NCBI RefSeq assembly: GCF_003124125.1
Contig: NZ_QCXQ01000002.1
Location: 1-64,000, forward strand
Length of the DNA stretch: 64,000 nt
Direction of reading: 5' to 3'
Source: Levilactobacillus bambusae
GTDB taxonomy: Bacteria > Bacillota > Bacilli > Lactobacillales > Lactobacillaceae
Shown here: positions 1-7,754 of the stretch, in pieces
Numbering within the stretch: position 1 is the first letter of the stretch
Layout of the letters: every line of letters starts with the position of its first letter
The notes under the pieces: generated by a model
Database searches by the model: none
What the model was told of the DNA's origin: nothing
The model's input: only the letters and a program-made list of their open reading frames with translations
Program-made: the position numbers and the translations under genes

Positions 1-330
1 GTTCAGTTTTCAAAGGTCTACCTTGTCGTTAGCGGTTTAACCACTTCGTGACAACTTTTAAAGTATATCATGTCGTCAACTAGATGTCAACAACTTTTTT
101 ATAATTTTGAATATTTATTCAAAATTATAAGTTGCTACATTTTTCTTTGACAACGTTTATTATATTACCAGCATTTATATAACCCGTCAAGCTTTTTTTA
201 ATTCATTTTTGAATAATCATTCAGAACTAAATTAATCGTCAAGTTGCCTGGCCGCTAACTTGCTGACAACAAAAAATATCTTACCAAGAACTTAGTCTTA
301 GCGCAAGCCTTTTTTTGTTCTCGGCAATAA
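1..330. other. AT-rich intergenic region, no gene recognised
   Basis: No convincing coding region, RNA gene or ribosome binding site is seen. The stretch is AT-rich, with several runs of T and short repeats of the word GTCAAC in the first 100 bases. It lies beyond the terminator of the leftward LtaS-type gene. It may be the flank of a gene or RNA operon outside the window. Confidence 0.5.
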
Positions 331-378
331 AAAAGTTCCCGCTAGCTTTGATCAGCCATCAAAACTAGCGGGAACTTT
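326..378 (-). terminator. Rho-independent terminator of the ltaS-type gene
   Basis: Positions 332-352 and 358-378 form a 21-bp stem with one mismatch and a 5-base loop. On the minus strand the stem is followed by a T run (326-334 read in reverse). It sits 18 bases after the stop codon of the leftward gene. Confidence 0.9.
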
Positions 379-396
379 CTGATATGATTATGAATC

Positions 397-2499
397 TTAC
401 TTAACGCTGCTGCTTATACTACTTGTACTGCTTGATGACGAATCATCAAGTTCAGGTGCGGTCGTAGTGTAGTCGGACAACGTACTTTGACCGTCATTCT
501 TCGCTTGAAGGCTGGTACCCTTCTTTTGTGCTTCATCTAAGCGTTCCATTGCACTCGTGTACTTATACGAATATTCCTTCTTATCCGTCTTAGTAAACCC
601 AGGGAGCTTATAGAACCTGAGTAAATCACCATAGATGACCCGATCAGATAACGATAGTTCCGTTGTTACCTGGTTCTGCATCTTAGCCACCTGTTTCTTT
701 TGCTTAGCGTTTAAGGTTAATGGTTCACCCGTCTTGGTGGAATAAACGGTTCCACCAACCTTAACGTACGTCGGCGACACAAAGTCACCATCTCTAAAGG
801 CTACGGTTTGACTTCGGTTTTTAGCTAAGAGGTCTTCCCCGAATTGAATCGATTTATTATCCTTAACCCCTAATAGGTTCAATAAGGTTGGCATCACATC
901 AATTTCACCACCGTACGTATGATTAATCCCACCCTTTAAGTTACTAGCATTAATCATAAAGGGAACCTTTTGGAATTGGGCTAAATCATAGGACGTGACT
1001 TTATCCTTATGGAGTAAGTCAGCAATCGCAGTTCGGTGATTATTGGAAATTCCGTAGTGATCCCCATAGAGAACAACCATACTGTTCTTACTTAGCCCCG
1101 TCTTTTGAAGGTAAGCCATAAATTCACCAAAGGCTTCATCCAAGTAGTGGGCAGTTTGAACGTAAGGATCAACCGTCTTATCCCCCGTTTTGGTTGCGGG
1201 GAAATCAACATTTTCTTTATCTAACTCGTACGGGTAGTGGTTCGTTACCGTAATTAATTTAGCGTAAAACGGCTGTGGCAGCTTCTGAATGTAGTCAGCA
1301 GAATCCTTTAGGAAGATCTTATCCTTCAAACCGTATCCAACGCTATAGTCGGATTTTTGTTTATAGTAGCTTGAGCTAAAGAAGTACTGATATCCCCATG
1401 ACTTGTAGGTATTGTCCCGGTTCCAAAAGCTCGGAACATCCCCATGAAAGGCCGCCGTTGTGTAGCCTTTCTGATCTAAAATCGCGGGAGCCGCCTGAAA
1501 GGTATTCTGAGTTCCGTACGTTGTCATCGCTGACCCGGTCGGTAACCCGTACAATGAATTTTCTAGCATTAACTCAGCATCGGACGTTTTCCCCTGCCCA
1601 ACTTGATTATAAAAATTGTCAAAGGAGATCGTATGCTGATTATGATAAAACTTATTTAGGTTAGGCGTTACCTGTTTGCCATCAACTTTGTAGTCGATCA
1701 AAAATTGTTGGAAACTCTCCAAGTGAATAACGAAGACGTTCTTCCCCTTTTCCTTACCGTAATAAGAAATGTTCGGTGAAACCCGGTTCTTCTTTAAATA
1801 CTTAATAACACTATTTAAATCACTGGCGCTCGCATGGGCCCGCGTCTGACTTTCCTTTTGGGTGGTATACGCATTAAAAGCCGCGTACTCGTTTAACCCT
1901 AGATACTTCACTAAATAGTTGTTATCAAACGTCCGTGTTAGTAATCCGGATCGATCAGAGTTAGCCAGCCCGTATTCGCCAAACATTAAGGCGAATGATA
2001 GAACGGTAATGCTCAACGCATACCGCCGCTTGAATGGCCGGTAGTCAATCTTAATCACCCGGGTAGCTAACAGGACAATCAGCACAATGATATCCACGTA
2101 AACGAAGAAGTCAAACGGCCGAACAATGGCCGCCAACGACTTGCCAAGGTTATTTTGGGTACTCCCGGATCCGGTAATGACCGACATCGACATAAAATCC
2201 GAAAATTCACGGTAGTAAACAACGTTGGCAAAAATCCAACTAGATTCCAAAAAATCAATGATGAGCATTAGCCAGTAGGAAAGCTTCCCCCGAAAATAAA
2301 GGGCAATTCCGAAGATTAACAAAATTGCCGGAACCGGGTTAATGACCAACAAGAACTGCTGAACTCCACCCTTAGCTCCCAGTGTAAATTCAGTTTGATA
2401 AGCGACATACGTTTTTATCCAAAAGAGGACAACAACTAAGATAAAAAATCCCAGTCGCGTATTTAAAAACCGCGACGTTTTCTTTCCGATGCTAGACAT
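397..2499 (-). CDS. ltaS: LtaS-type polyglycerolphosphate lipoteichoic acid synthase (sulfatase family)
   Basis: This 700-residue protein should polymerise glycerol phosphate from phosphatidylglycerol onto a glycolipid anchor at the outer face of the membrane. About five hydrophobic segments occupy the first 180 residues, followed by an extracellular sulfatase-type domain. The LtaS metal and nucleophile residues are visible: Glu in VIHLES, the catalytic Thr in GQGKTSDAE (near residue 305), and Asp-His in YGDHYG. The C-terminus is a Ser-rich tail (DDSSSSSTSS). The length is typical of lactobacillar LtaS proteins. A GGAGG precedes the ATG and a promoter lies about 35 bases upstream. The glycolipid anchor genes lafA/lafB lie 2 kb away on the same strand. 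It could be a specialised paralogue (LtaP-like) rather than the only LtaS. Confidence 0.9.
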   Translation of the reverse strand: MSSIGKKTSRFLNTRLGFFILVVVLFWIKTYVAYQTEFTLGAKGGVQQFLLVINPVPAILLIFGIALYFRGKLSYWLMLIIDFLESSWIFANVVYYREFSDFMSMSVITGSGSTQNNLGKSLAAIVRPFDFFVYVDIIVLIVLLATRVIKIDYRPFKRRYALSITVLSFALMFGEYGLANSDRSGLLTRTFDNNYLVKYLGLNEYAAFNAYTTQKESQTRAHASASDLNSVIKYLKKNRVSPNISYYGKEKGKNVFVIHLESFQQFLIDYKVDGKQVTPNLNKFYHNQHTISFDNFYNQVGQGKTSDAELMLENSLYGLPTGSAMTTYGTQNTFQAAPAILDQKGYTTAAFHGDVPSFWNRDNTYKSWGYQYFFSSSYYKQKSDYSVGYGLKDKIFLKDSADYIQKLPQPFYAKLITVTNHYPYELDKENVDFPATKTGDKTVDPYVQTAHYLDEAFGEFMAYLQKTGLSKNSMVVLYGDHYGISNNHRTAIADLLHKDKVTSYDLAQFQKVPFMINASNLKGGINHTYGGEIDVMPTLLNLLGVKDNKSIQFGEDLLAKNRSQTVAFRDGDFVSPTYVKVGGTVYSTKTGEPLTLNAKQKKQVAKMQNQVTTELSLSDRVIYGDLLRFYKLPGFTKTDKKEYSYKYTSAMERLDEAQKKGTSLQAKNDGQSTLSDYTTTAPELDDSSSSSTSSISSSVK

Positions 2500-2531
2500 C
2501 TAACTGCCTCCAAATATTACAATCTAAAAAA

Positions 2532-2559
2532 ATTATAACTGAAATCCCAAGGACTTCAA
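2532..2559 (-). promoter_or_regulatory. Predicted sigma-A promoter of the ltaS-type gene
   Basis: On the minus strand TTGAAG (2554-2559) and TATAAT (2532-2537) are 16 bases apart, placing the transcript start about 25 bases before the GGAGG and ATG of the LtaS gene. Confidence 0.65.
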
Positions 2560-2610
2560 TGTATGAATCAATTCTTAACAAACATTTCAAAGTTATCCCT
2601 AAAAATTTCA

Positions 2611-2640
2611 AAAAAATAAGGGTCTGTCACAACAGATCCT
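2611..2640 (-). terminator. Terminator of the DUF1797 gene
   Basis: An 8-bp stem with one mismatch (2619-2626 with 2633-2640) is followed on the minus strand by TTATTTTTT. It lies 26 bases after the stop codon of the leftward YkuJ-like gene. Confidence 0.65.
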
Positions 2641-2666
2641 CATAAAAACACGACAACATCGGTTTA

Positions 2667-2903
2667 TTAATTATCCGAAAGTAAATCAAAGAGTTCAATG
2701 GCAACTAAGTCAATGTTATCAAACTCAAACGACACGTCCGGATTAAATTCGTATAACGTGTAGGTATTTGAATCCTGGTGGTAAACCACACGGGCACGTT
2801 CTACACCGTCTTTTTCGAAACGACGTGGTTGAGGCTCATCGCCTGTATCCTGCTGCATAACCTTTAACCGGTCAATGATGCCTACCAAATGAGAGTCTTC
2901 CAT
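2667..2903 (-). CDS. DUF1797 family protein (YkuJ-like)
   Basis: A 78-residue soluble acidic protein. Its length and pattern match the YkuJ/DUF1797 family of Firmicutes: an N-terminal helix with GIIDRL, a central strand region with a partly conserved RRFE motif, and the closing FDNIDLVAIELFDLL. The biochemical function of the family is unknown to me. AGGAG lies just before the ATG. It stands alone between the ltaS-type gene and the laf group, with its own terminator downstream. The family call is from recalled patterns, not a search. Confidence 0.8.
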   Translation of the reverse strand: MEDSHLVGIIDRLKVMQQDTGDEPQPRRFEKDGVERARVVYHQDSNTYTLYEFNPDVSFEFDNIDLVAIELFDLLSDN

Positions 2904-2984
2904 CGGGTGGTCTCCTTTCTAACTTCAATACGATTTTACCAAATTTAAGCGCGTCTGACACGATAAATTCGTGAAAATTCAAAT

Positions 2985-4013
2985 TTACTTATCATCAGTA
3001 GAATCTTGGACCTTGGTTGGTGGGATCACGAGAGCAATCAATCCGCTAAGCATCCCGAGATAGTAGGTTAAGATCCGCCAGAGGAGCATTGCCAGCACGA
3101 GTTTGCTACTAGAAGTAATGAAACTGCCAAACAGCGCTTCAAAACTATACTCCGCCCCCCCGGACCCCCCCGGAATCGGAAACAGAGAAATGACAATCAC
3201 AATTAAGATGTGCAGGCACGTTACCATAACAATGTTAACGTGGGTATATCCCAGTGCCAGCATAATAAAGTACGGTATGAGGTAGTACGCCAGTAGTTGA
3301 AAGAAAGTAATGAGAAAAATCTTAGCCATCATTTTCCATTCATGGCTAATACGCAGACTTTCATGGTAAAAATTATCCAGTTTTTCGTCCAACTGTCGTT
3401 TAATACCATCTAGCCGCTCCTGCTTCATGAACCATCCCACGGGGATTAAGCATAGGCTCACCAATTTTTTGGTAAACCGCGGCCAATACATCACTAATAA
3501 CAGACCGATAATAACCCCTAAGTGGATTAAAAAACCAAATAAAACGAGGAGCGCAAGGGCATGCATCTTTTCGACGATGTAGTTAAACCCAATCAAAAGG
3601 GCAATAATAAAGTTCACGACAATCATAGCTTGATACACCACGAACTTCATTAAAAGAACCGAACTGGCACGACCACCATCCACCCCCGCCTGCATAAGCG
3701 CGATGAGCTGAGCGGGCTGGCCCCCAGTTGAAAACGGCGTTATCCCGTTAAACAGCTGTTCAATAGCTGGGACCCGAACGGCATCCCGGAAGGTAAACCC
3801 CGAAATCCGGCTAGATATAAAGACTTTAACAATCAGTCCCTCTAACCCCAGGTAAAGCAGCATACAGAGAACGGCCACCGCAAACCACCAAAGGTTGATA
3901 TGCAGTAAGTCGTTCCAAAGGGCGTGCAGCTTAATTTTACGCAGTGAGAAAGCAAAGATTCCTACCCCGACCAGGAACATAATTGCCAGGGCAATTTTAT
4001 TTCGTCTGGTCAT
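2985..4013 (-). CDS. Flippase-like membrane protein (LPG synthase TM-domain/UPF0104 family), third gene of the laf group
   Basis: A 342-residue protein with about eight hydrophobic segments, of the family that includes the membrane domain of lysylphosphatidylglycerol synthase (MprF) and YbhN. The motifs FSTGGQPAQ and FPIPGGSGGAEYSFE are typical of that family. The soluble aminoacyl-transfer domain of MprF is absent. The gene starts 3 bases after the lafB stop and so belongs to the glycolipid operon. A role in moving or positioning the diglucosyl-diacylglycerol anchor across the membrane is an inference from context. A run of seven Cs occurs near 3168-3174 inside the gene, but the frame is intact. 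Confidence 0.8.
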   Translation of the reverse strand: MTRRNKIALAIMFLVGVGIFAFSLRKIKLHALWNDLLHINLWWFAVAVLCMLLYLGLEGLIVKVFISSRISGFTFRDAVRVPAIEQLFNGITPFSTGGQPAQLIALMQAGVDGGRASSVLLMKFVVYQAMIVVNFIIALLIGFNYIVEKMHALALLVLFGFLIHLGVIIGLLLVMYWPRFTKKLVSLCLIPVGWFMKQERLDGIKRQLDEKLDNFYHESLRISHEWKMMAKIFLITFFQLLAYYLIPYFIMLALGYTHVNIVMVTCLHILIVIVISLFPIPGGSGGAEYSFEALFGSFITSSSKLVLAMLLWRILTYYLGMLSGLIALVIPPTKVQDSTDDK

Positions 4014-4016
4014 TGG

Positions 4017-5039
4017 CTACCTCTCTTCTGCTTGTTGCGTGTAAAAATCATGCCATACTTGTGCGAGATGGTGTTCCGAATAACGATCAGCGGCTGCCAA
4101 ACTTAACTCTTTTAATCTAGCCAATGCGGCTGAGTTAGCTGCTAGGTTCCGCAGTTTAATGTTCATTTCTACCCCGTTTTGGGCGGGTTCATAATACCCA
4201 TCAATAATTGCTTTATAAAGATCTAAATCACGTAACAAAACCGGGGTTCCGGTACTAAACGCCTCTAACACCGACATGGGAAAAAGTTCGTTATAGGATG
4301 GGAGCAAAAAAACGTCCGCCATGTCATAGTAATCCACTAACCGATCGCGGTCGACAATTCCCGGGAACTTTAGGTTAGCCGGGGGATTCTCCACGACCCG
4401 CTTTAACTCAGCGTACCCATCCGTCATGGCACCAAATGAAAAGCCACCGGCCCAAACGAACTGCATTTCGGGGTTCTTTTTAGCGAGGGTAATAAAATCA
4501 TTAACCCCCTTGCGTTCCTGAATTTGGCCAACCCCTAAAACCGTAAACCGGTTGGAATCCAGCCCATACTGTTGTCGGAGGGCTAGTTTCTTGGCGTTAG
4601 AGACCGGATAAAATTCTTCCTTCCGCACAAAATTAGGAATGTACGTAATTTTAGCTGGATCAATACCGTACGCCGCTAATTTTGGAATGAACGTTGGGTT
4701 GACCACCACGATGTGATCCATCCGCTTATAAAACGCAATCACGTACCGGTAAAAAATTGACCGAAAGGGTTGAGGTAGCTTTAGACTACCCTCTAACGTC
4801 TCAGGTAAGAAGTGAACATACCCAATTTTTCGGCCCCGGTTTGGCATAAACGTTGAGAGATAATACGATGGATTAACGGTATGGTAGTGTGAAATATCCG
4901 ATTTCTGCCATGAATTAACCCGAACGTTAAACGCCCCTGCCTCATCATGGGTCATGAGGTACATCAACTCATCATACGCACTACCGACTCCCTGGCCCTT
5001 CACCGAATCGGCCTGTGAAAACATATTAATGGTAAGCAT
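4017..5039 (-). CDS. lafB: GT4 glycosyltransferase adding the second sugar to the glycolipid anchor (LafB/BgsA/CpoA type)
   Basis: A 340-residue GT-B fold glycosyltransferase of family GT4. The N-terminal domain carries the GQGVGSAYDEL loop, and the C-terminal nucleotide-sugar domain has GVGQIQERKGV and the E-x7-E type motif around PSYNELFPMSVLEAF. It should transfer a hexose to monoglucosyl-diacylglycerol to give the dihexosyl anchor of lipoteichoic acid. It follows lafA by 18 bases and precedes the membrane protein by 3 bases. The sugar (glucose or galactose) cannot be told from sequence. A RBS (GAAGGAGTCAG) precedes the ATG. Confidence 0.85.
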   Translation of the reverse strand: MLTINMFSQADSVKGQGVGSAYDELMYLMTHDEAGAFNVRVNSWQKSDISHYHTVNPSYYLSTFMPNRGRKIGYVHFLPETLEGSLKLPQPFRSIFYRYVIAFYKRMDHIVVVNPTFIPKLAAYGIDPAKITYIPNFVRKEEFYPVSNAKKLALRQQYGLDSNRFTVLGVGQIQERKGVNDFITLAKKNPEMQFVWAGGFSFGAMTDGYAELKRVVENPPANLKFPGIVDRDRLVDYYDMADVFLLPSYNELFPMSVLEAFSTGTPVLLRDLDLYKAIIDGYYEPAQNGVEMNIKLRNLAANSAALARLKELSLAAADRYSEHHLAQVWHDFYTQQAEER

Positions 5040-5057
5040 TAACTGACTCCTTCTAAA

Positions 5058-6236
5058 TTAGCTATCAAAATCGATGGTATCTTCATGCGATTCTTCGTAC
5101 ATCACCTGAGCATCGTGATAAAACTTAATCACTCGTTGACCAAACGTATCCGCTGAAATTTCAGCCAACTTACGTTCCAACAAGTCGGGATCGTGGTAGT
5201 CATCTGGGTGCGTGAGGTAATCAATGACGTCGGCAACCATTTCATCCTGCGTCTTAAAGGTCATCCCCAACGACTTTTCGCTCAAAAGGTCATCCGTATA
5301 GGGACTTGTCATCACAACCGTTTTTAATCCCGCTGCCATCGCCTCAATATAAGTTAATCCCTGGGATTCCGAATCGGATGACGACAAGAAGACGTTTGCT
5401 AGGTGGTAATAATGGTAAACATCATCATTATTAATTTCGCCGGCAAAGGTGATATGGTCCGTTAATTGCATGGTTTTGGCCTGTGCTTCTAAATCTTGAC
5501 GCGCTGGTCCATCCCCGACAATCAGCAACTGGGCGGTTGGTACCGCCTTTAAAATTTCTGGCAGCGCATCAATCGATTCCTTAATGTTCTTTTCGTAGGC
5601 TAACCGGCTTAACGATAAAATGATGGGGGTATCCGGTTCATAACCGTATTTCGCCCGTAAATTACTCGTATCCGGCTGGTCATACTTATGCAAATTAACG
5701 CCCGTCGGAATAATTCGGATGGGCGATTTAACCCCGTAACCCGTTAATGTTTCTAACACTCGGTCACTCGGTGCGATAATTCCCGTCATATGATAGCAAA
5801 ACGCTACCGTTAGTTGTTTAACGTTTACCGGCTTTAGTATTTTACCGTTCGCAATGTAGTGCAGATAATCCTCGTACATCGTATGGTACGTATGTAAACA
5901 TGGAATATGCAAATTGCGGGCTACAAACTTTCCAATGAGACCCATCGAAAACTCAGTCTGCGTGTGAACAATATCCAAATTCAATTCCTTCGCAATTTGG
6001 TACGCTTGAAACAAGCCACGAACGGCAATTCGGCGATCCTTAAAGGAAATGAAGGGAATGCTTGAGAACCGAAAAACGTTTCGTTCGTACACGTTCTTTT
6101 CAACGTGCGGGTCAGTCGTTGTAAAAATATAGACTTGATGCCCCTGTTTTTCTAGTTCTTCACGCAACGTTTTAATCGATGTTGAGACCCCACTAACCTG
6201 AGGAAAATATGTATCTGTAAACAGTCCGATATTCAC
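5058..6236 (-). CDS. lafA: 1,2-diacylglycerol 3-glucosyltransferase (LafA/BgsB type, GT4)
   Basis: A 392-residue GT4 enzyme. The N-terminus, FTDTYFPQVSGVSTSIK, is the hallmark of the processive-free monoglucosyl-diacylglycerol synthases (A. laidlawii alMGS, BgsB, LafA). The donor domain shows SLSRLAYEKNI, VGDGPARQDLE and SSSDSESQGLTYIEAMAAG (the EX7E region). It should transfer glucose from UDP-glucose to diacylglycerol at the inner membrane face, giving the first sugar of the lipoteichoic acid anchor. It is the first gene of a three-gene leftward operon with a clear promoter about 70 bases upstream. Confidence 0.88.
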   Translation of the reverse strand: MNIGLFTDTYFPQVSGVSTSIKTLREELEKQGHQVYIFTTTDPHVEKNVYERNVFRFSSIPFISFKDRRIAVRGLFQAYQIAKELNLDIVHTQTEFSMGLIGKFVARNLHIPCLHTYHTMYEDYLHYIANGKILKPVNVKQLTVAFCYHMTGIIAPSDRVLETLTGYGVKSPIRIIPTGVNLHKYDQPDTSNLRAKYGYEPDTPIILSLSRLAYEKNIKESIDALPEILKAVPTAQLLIVGDGPARQDLEAQAKTMQLTDHITFAGEINNDDVYHYYHLANVFLSSSDSESQGLTYIEAMAAGLKTVVMTSPYTDDLLSEKSLGMTFKTQDEMVADVIDYLTHPDDYHDPDLLERKLAEISADTFGQRVIKFYHDAQVMYEESHEDTIDFDS

Positions 6237-6313
6237 ATTTTCTCCCCCTAAATCTTTTGTGACAGAGTTTACTCAACCGGGGTAACCCCCAATTGTCACG
6301 TCTAATAGAGCTA

Positions 6314-6342
6314 ATTATATGGGTTTCCTGAATCCTTTGCAA
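6314..6342 (-). promoter_or_regulatory. Promoter of the lafA-lafB operon
   Basis: On the minus strand TTGCAA (6337-6342) and TATAAT (6314-6319) are separated by 17 bases. The predicted leader is about 70 bases and contains a GTGACA...TGTCAC inverted pair of unknown meaning. Confidence 0.75.
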
Positions 6343-6489
6343 ACAGAGATCCACGTCTAAGCCGGCTAATTTTAAGCTGACGCCCCATCGTGACGCTTTT
6401 ATGTACCCAGCCACTGTTCTCGAAGTTAGTTCTTTAAAAAAAGTTTAAGTCCCTTACTCACGACATAAAACGTAAAGCGGGAACGTTAA

Positions 6490-6808
6490 ACCCGCTTCGC
6501 TTGAGCAGACGACTCTTTCAACAAGGCCCGAAAGTCTTCCATCCTCAATAGGATGCTTTCGGCCCTTTAGTTACGGGATAGGGTGTGGAGCTTCTTGCTT
6601 ACTTTTAAGGATTAACGGAGCTCATAAAAAATACTGGGTTTTAGTATTATTTGTGAGCTTGATTAACCGCAGAAAGTTGAGAAACGGGACCCGACTAAAG
6701 ACAAACCACAACCAAATAAGATAAAGGACCAAATTCGATCAAAACACAATCGAACCTGGTCCTTTATCTTATTTTGCATGGCCTGAGCGTCTTATGTCCC
6801 AGCCTCAC
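6490..6808 (-). repeat. Interspersed structured repeat, copy A (with internal insertion)
   Basis: Read on the minus strand it begins GAGGCTGGGACATAAGACG and matches the elements at 26359-26531 and 62022-62222. The main stem (6714-6731 with 6757-6774) is 18 perfect base pairs. A second hairpin with the words CCGAAAGCATCCT and AGGATG lies near 6523-6565. Between them this copy carries about 105 extra bases with a further imperfect hairpin (about 6608-6670). It lies between the ptsH terminator and the lafA promoter and has no coding capacity. Confidence 0.85.
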
Positions 6809-6840
6809 AAAAAAGCGCTGAATCCAAAGATTCAGCGCCC
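6809..6840 (-). terminator. Terminator of ptsH
   Basis: GCGCTGAAT (6815-6823) pairs perfectly with 6830-6838, followed on the minus strand by six Ts. It begins 20 bases after the ptsH stop, so ptsH is transcribed without a downstream ptsI. Confidence 0.92.
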
Positions 6841-6859
6841 TACCGGTTACCTAACTAAG

Positions 6860-7126
6860 TTAGTTAGATAAACCTTCATTCTTCATCGTTTCAGCAATGG
6901 CATCCATTGCTTCTTTTTCATCTTCGCCATCTGTCGTAATCGTAATGTCAGCGTTCTGACCAACACCAAGGGACATAACCCCCATGATAGACTTCAAGTT
7001 TACTGACTTGTCTTGGTACTGCAAAGTAACTTCTGAGTTGAACTTACTTGCGGTTTGAACCAAAAGCGTTGCTGGACGGGCATGAATCCCAGTTTCAGCA
7101 GTAATGTGAAATTCGCGTTTTTCCAT
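6860..7126 (-). CDS. ptsH: Phosphocarrier protein HPr
   Basis: An 88-residue protein with the two HPr phosphorylation sites: His in TGIHARPAT (about residue 15), phosphorylated by Enzyme I and PEP, and Ser in [11 protein letters not shown] (about residue 46), phosphorylated by HPr kinase. It carries phosphate for PTS sugar uptake, and HPr-Ser-P is the corepressor of CcpA. Start: ATG preceded by AAGGAG. It stands alone: a strong terminator follows and the next gene on the strand is lafA, so the usual ptsHI operon is broken or ptsI lies elsewhere. The presence of CcpA-type sites near gntP in this window fits a regulatory role. Confidence 0.95.
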   Translation of the reverse strand: MEKREFHITAETGIHARPATLLVQTASKFNSEVTLQYQDKSVNLKSIMGVMSLGVGQNADITITTDGEDEKEAMDAIAETMKNEGLSN

Positions 7127-7292
7127 TATCGATCAATCTCCTTATCAGGTAGGTTATATTGTGGGACTGGTGAGGGCTTCATAATAGCACTTATAACCAT
7201 TATTAGAAAACGAGGCCTTCCCGCTTACTTAAAGAATAGCAATAAACCCGTCAAAATACAAGTTATTTAAAATCGCTTTCATAAAACAAATT

Positions 7293-7478
7293 CTAGTGAT
7301 CATCGTGCTCGTAGTGGTAAATAACCTTACCACCACGTTCAGCTTGGCCAATAACCCGTTTTCGCGTTTCGTAAGCCATATAGGCCTTTTGAAATTCGGG
7401 GAATTCTTCCTCTTCGATTTCAAAGCTCTCTAACTGGCCATCCCGAAGTTGATCCATCAACGCAGTAAAGTCTCGCAT
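7293..7478 (-). CDS. Small acidic hypothetical protein
   Basis: A 61-residue protein from the ATG at 7478, chosen because GGGGGGA lies 7 bases before it; a TTG five codons upstream opens the same frame but lacks such a site. Sequence features: an N-terminal helix MRDFTALMDQLRDG, an acidic run EIEEEEFPEF, and a His/Asp-rich end HYEHDDH. No domain or signal peptide is recognised. It is divergent from clpE and its predicted promoter shares the CtsR-like half-site region. Function unknown. Confidence 0.6.
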   Translation of the reverse strand: MRDFTALMDQLRDGQLESFEIEEEEFPEFQKAYMAYETRKRVIGQAERGGKVIYHYEHDDH

Positions 7479-7508
7479 GTGTTTTCCCCCCAACTACTTA
7501 TTTCTTCC

Positions 7509-7537
7509 ATGCTACTTGATCCCCCACGTTTGGTCAA
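7509..7537 (-). promoter_or_regulatory. Possible promoter of the small acidic protein gene
   Basis: On the minus strand TTGACC (7532-7537) and TAGCAT (7509-7514) are 17 bases apart. The -35 hexamer coincides with a GGTCAAA-type half-site on the plus strand, so CtsR or a similar repressor might touch it. Confidence 0.4.
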
Positions 7538-7652
7538 AGAATTTCTGCACTAAAATGGTCAAACGAGTTTTTAGCTTAACTTAGGGGCAAGTGCTAAAAT
7601 GAGGGGTGTTAGAAGCTTGAAATTAGTTGTTCTTTCCCCGATAACAAATTAC

Positions 7653-7680
7653 TTGCACCACAACTGTGAGCATGTATAAT
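7653..7680 (+). promoter_or_regulatory. clpE promoter
   Basis: TTGCAC (7653-7658) and TATAAT (7675-7680) with a 16-base spacer, directly followed by the CtsR box at 7689-7706. Confidence 0.85.
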
Positions 7681-7688
7681 ATCGGTAA

Positions 7689-7706
7689 AGGTCAAATAAG
7701 GTCAAA
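7689..7706 (+). promoter_or_regulatory. CtsR operator of clpE
   Basis: AGGTCAAATAAGGTCAAA is a direct heptad repeat of GGTCAAA with a 3-base spacer, matching the known CtsR box. It overlaps the predicted transcript start, consistent with heat-stress repression of clpE by CtsR. The ctsR gene is not in the window. Confidence 0.93.
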
Positions 7707-7754
7707 CACTAACGATTCCTATTTGAAATCTTTTAGAAGAAAGGAGACAGCAAT

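Noticed and set aside
3165-3180. C-run in the flippase-like gene as a frameshift or phase-variable tract
   Set aside because: The frame is intact through the tract and the run is interrupted; no evidence of variation in a single sequence.
6193-6414. A 73-codon frame upstream of and overlapping lafA
   Set aside because: It overlaps the lafA promoter and leader, has no ribosome site, and its peptide shows no protein-like pattern.
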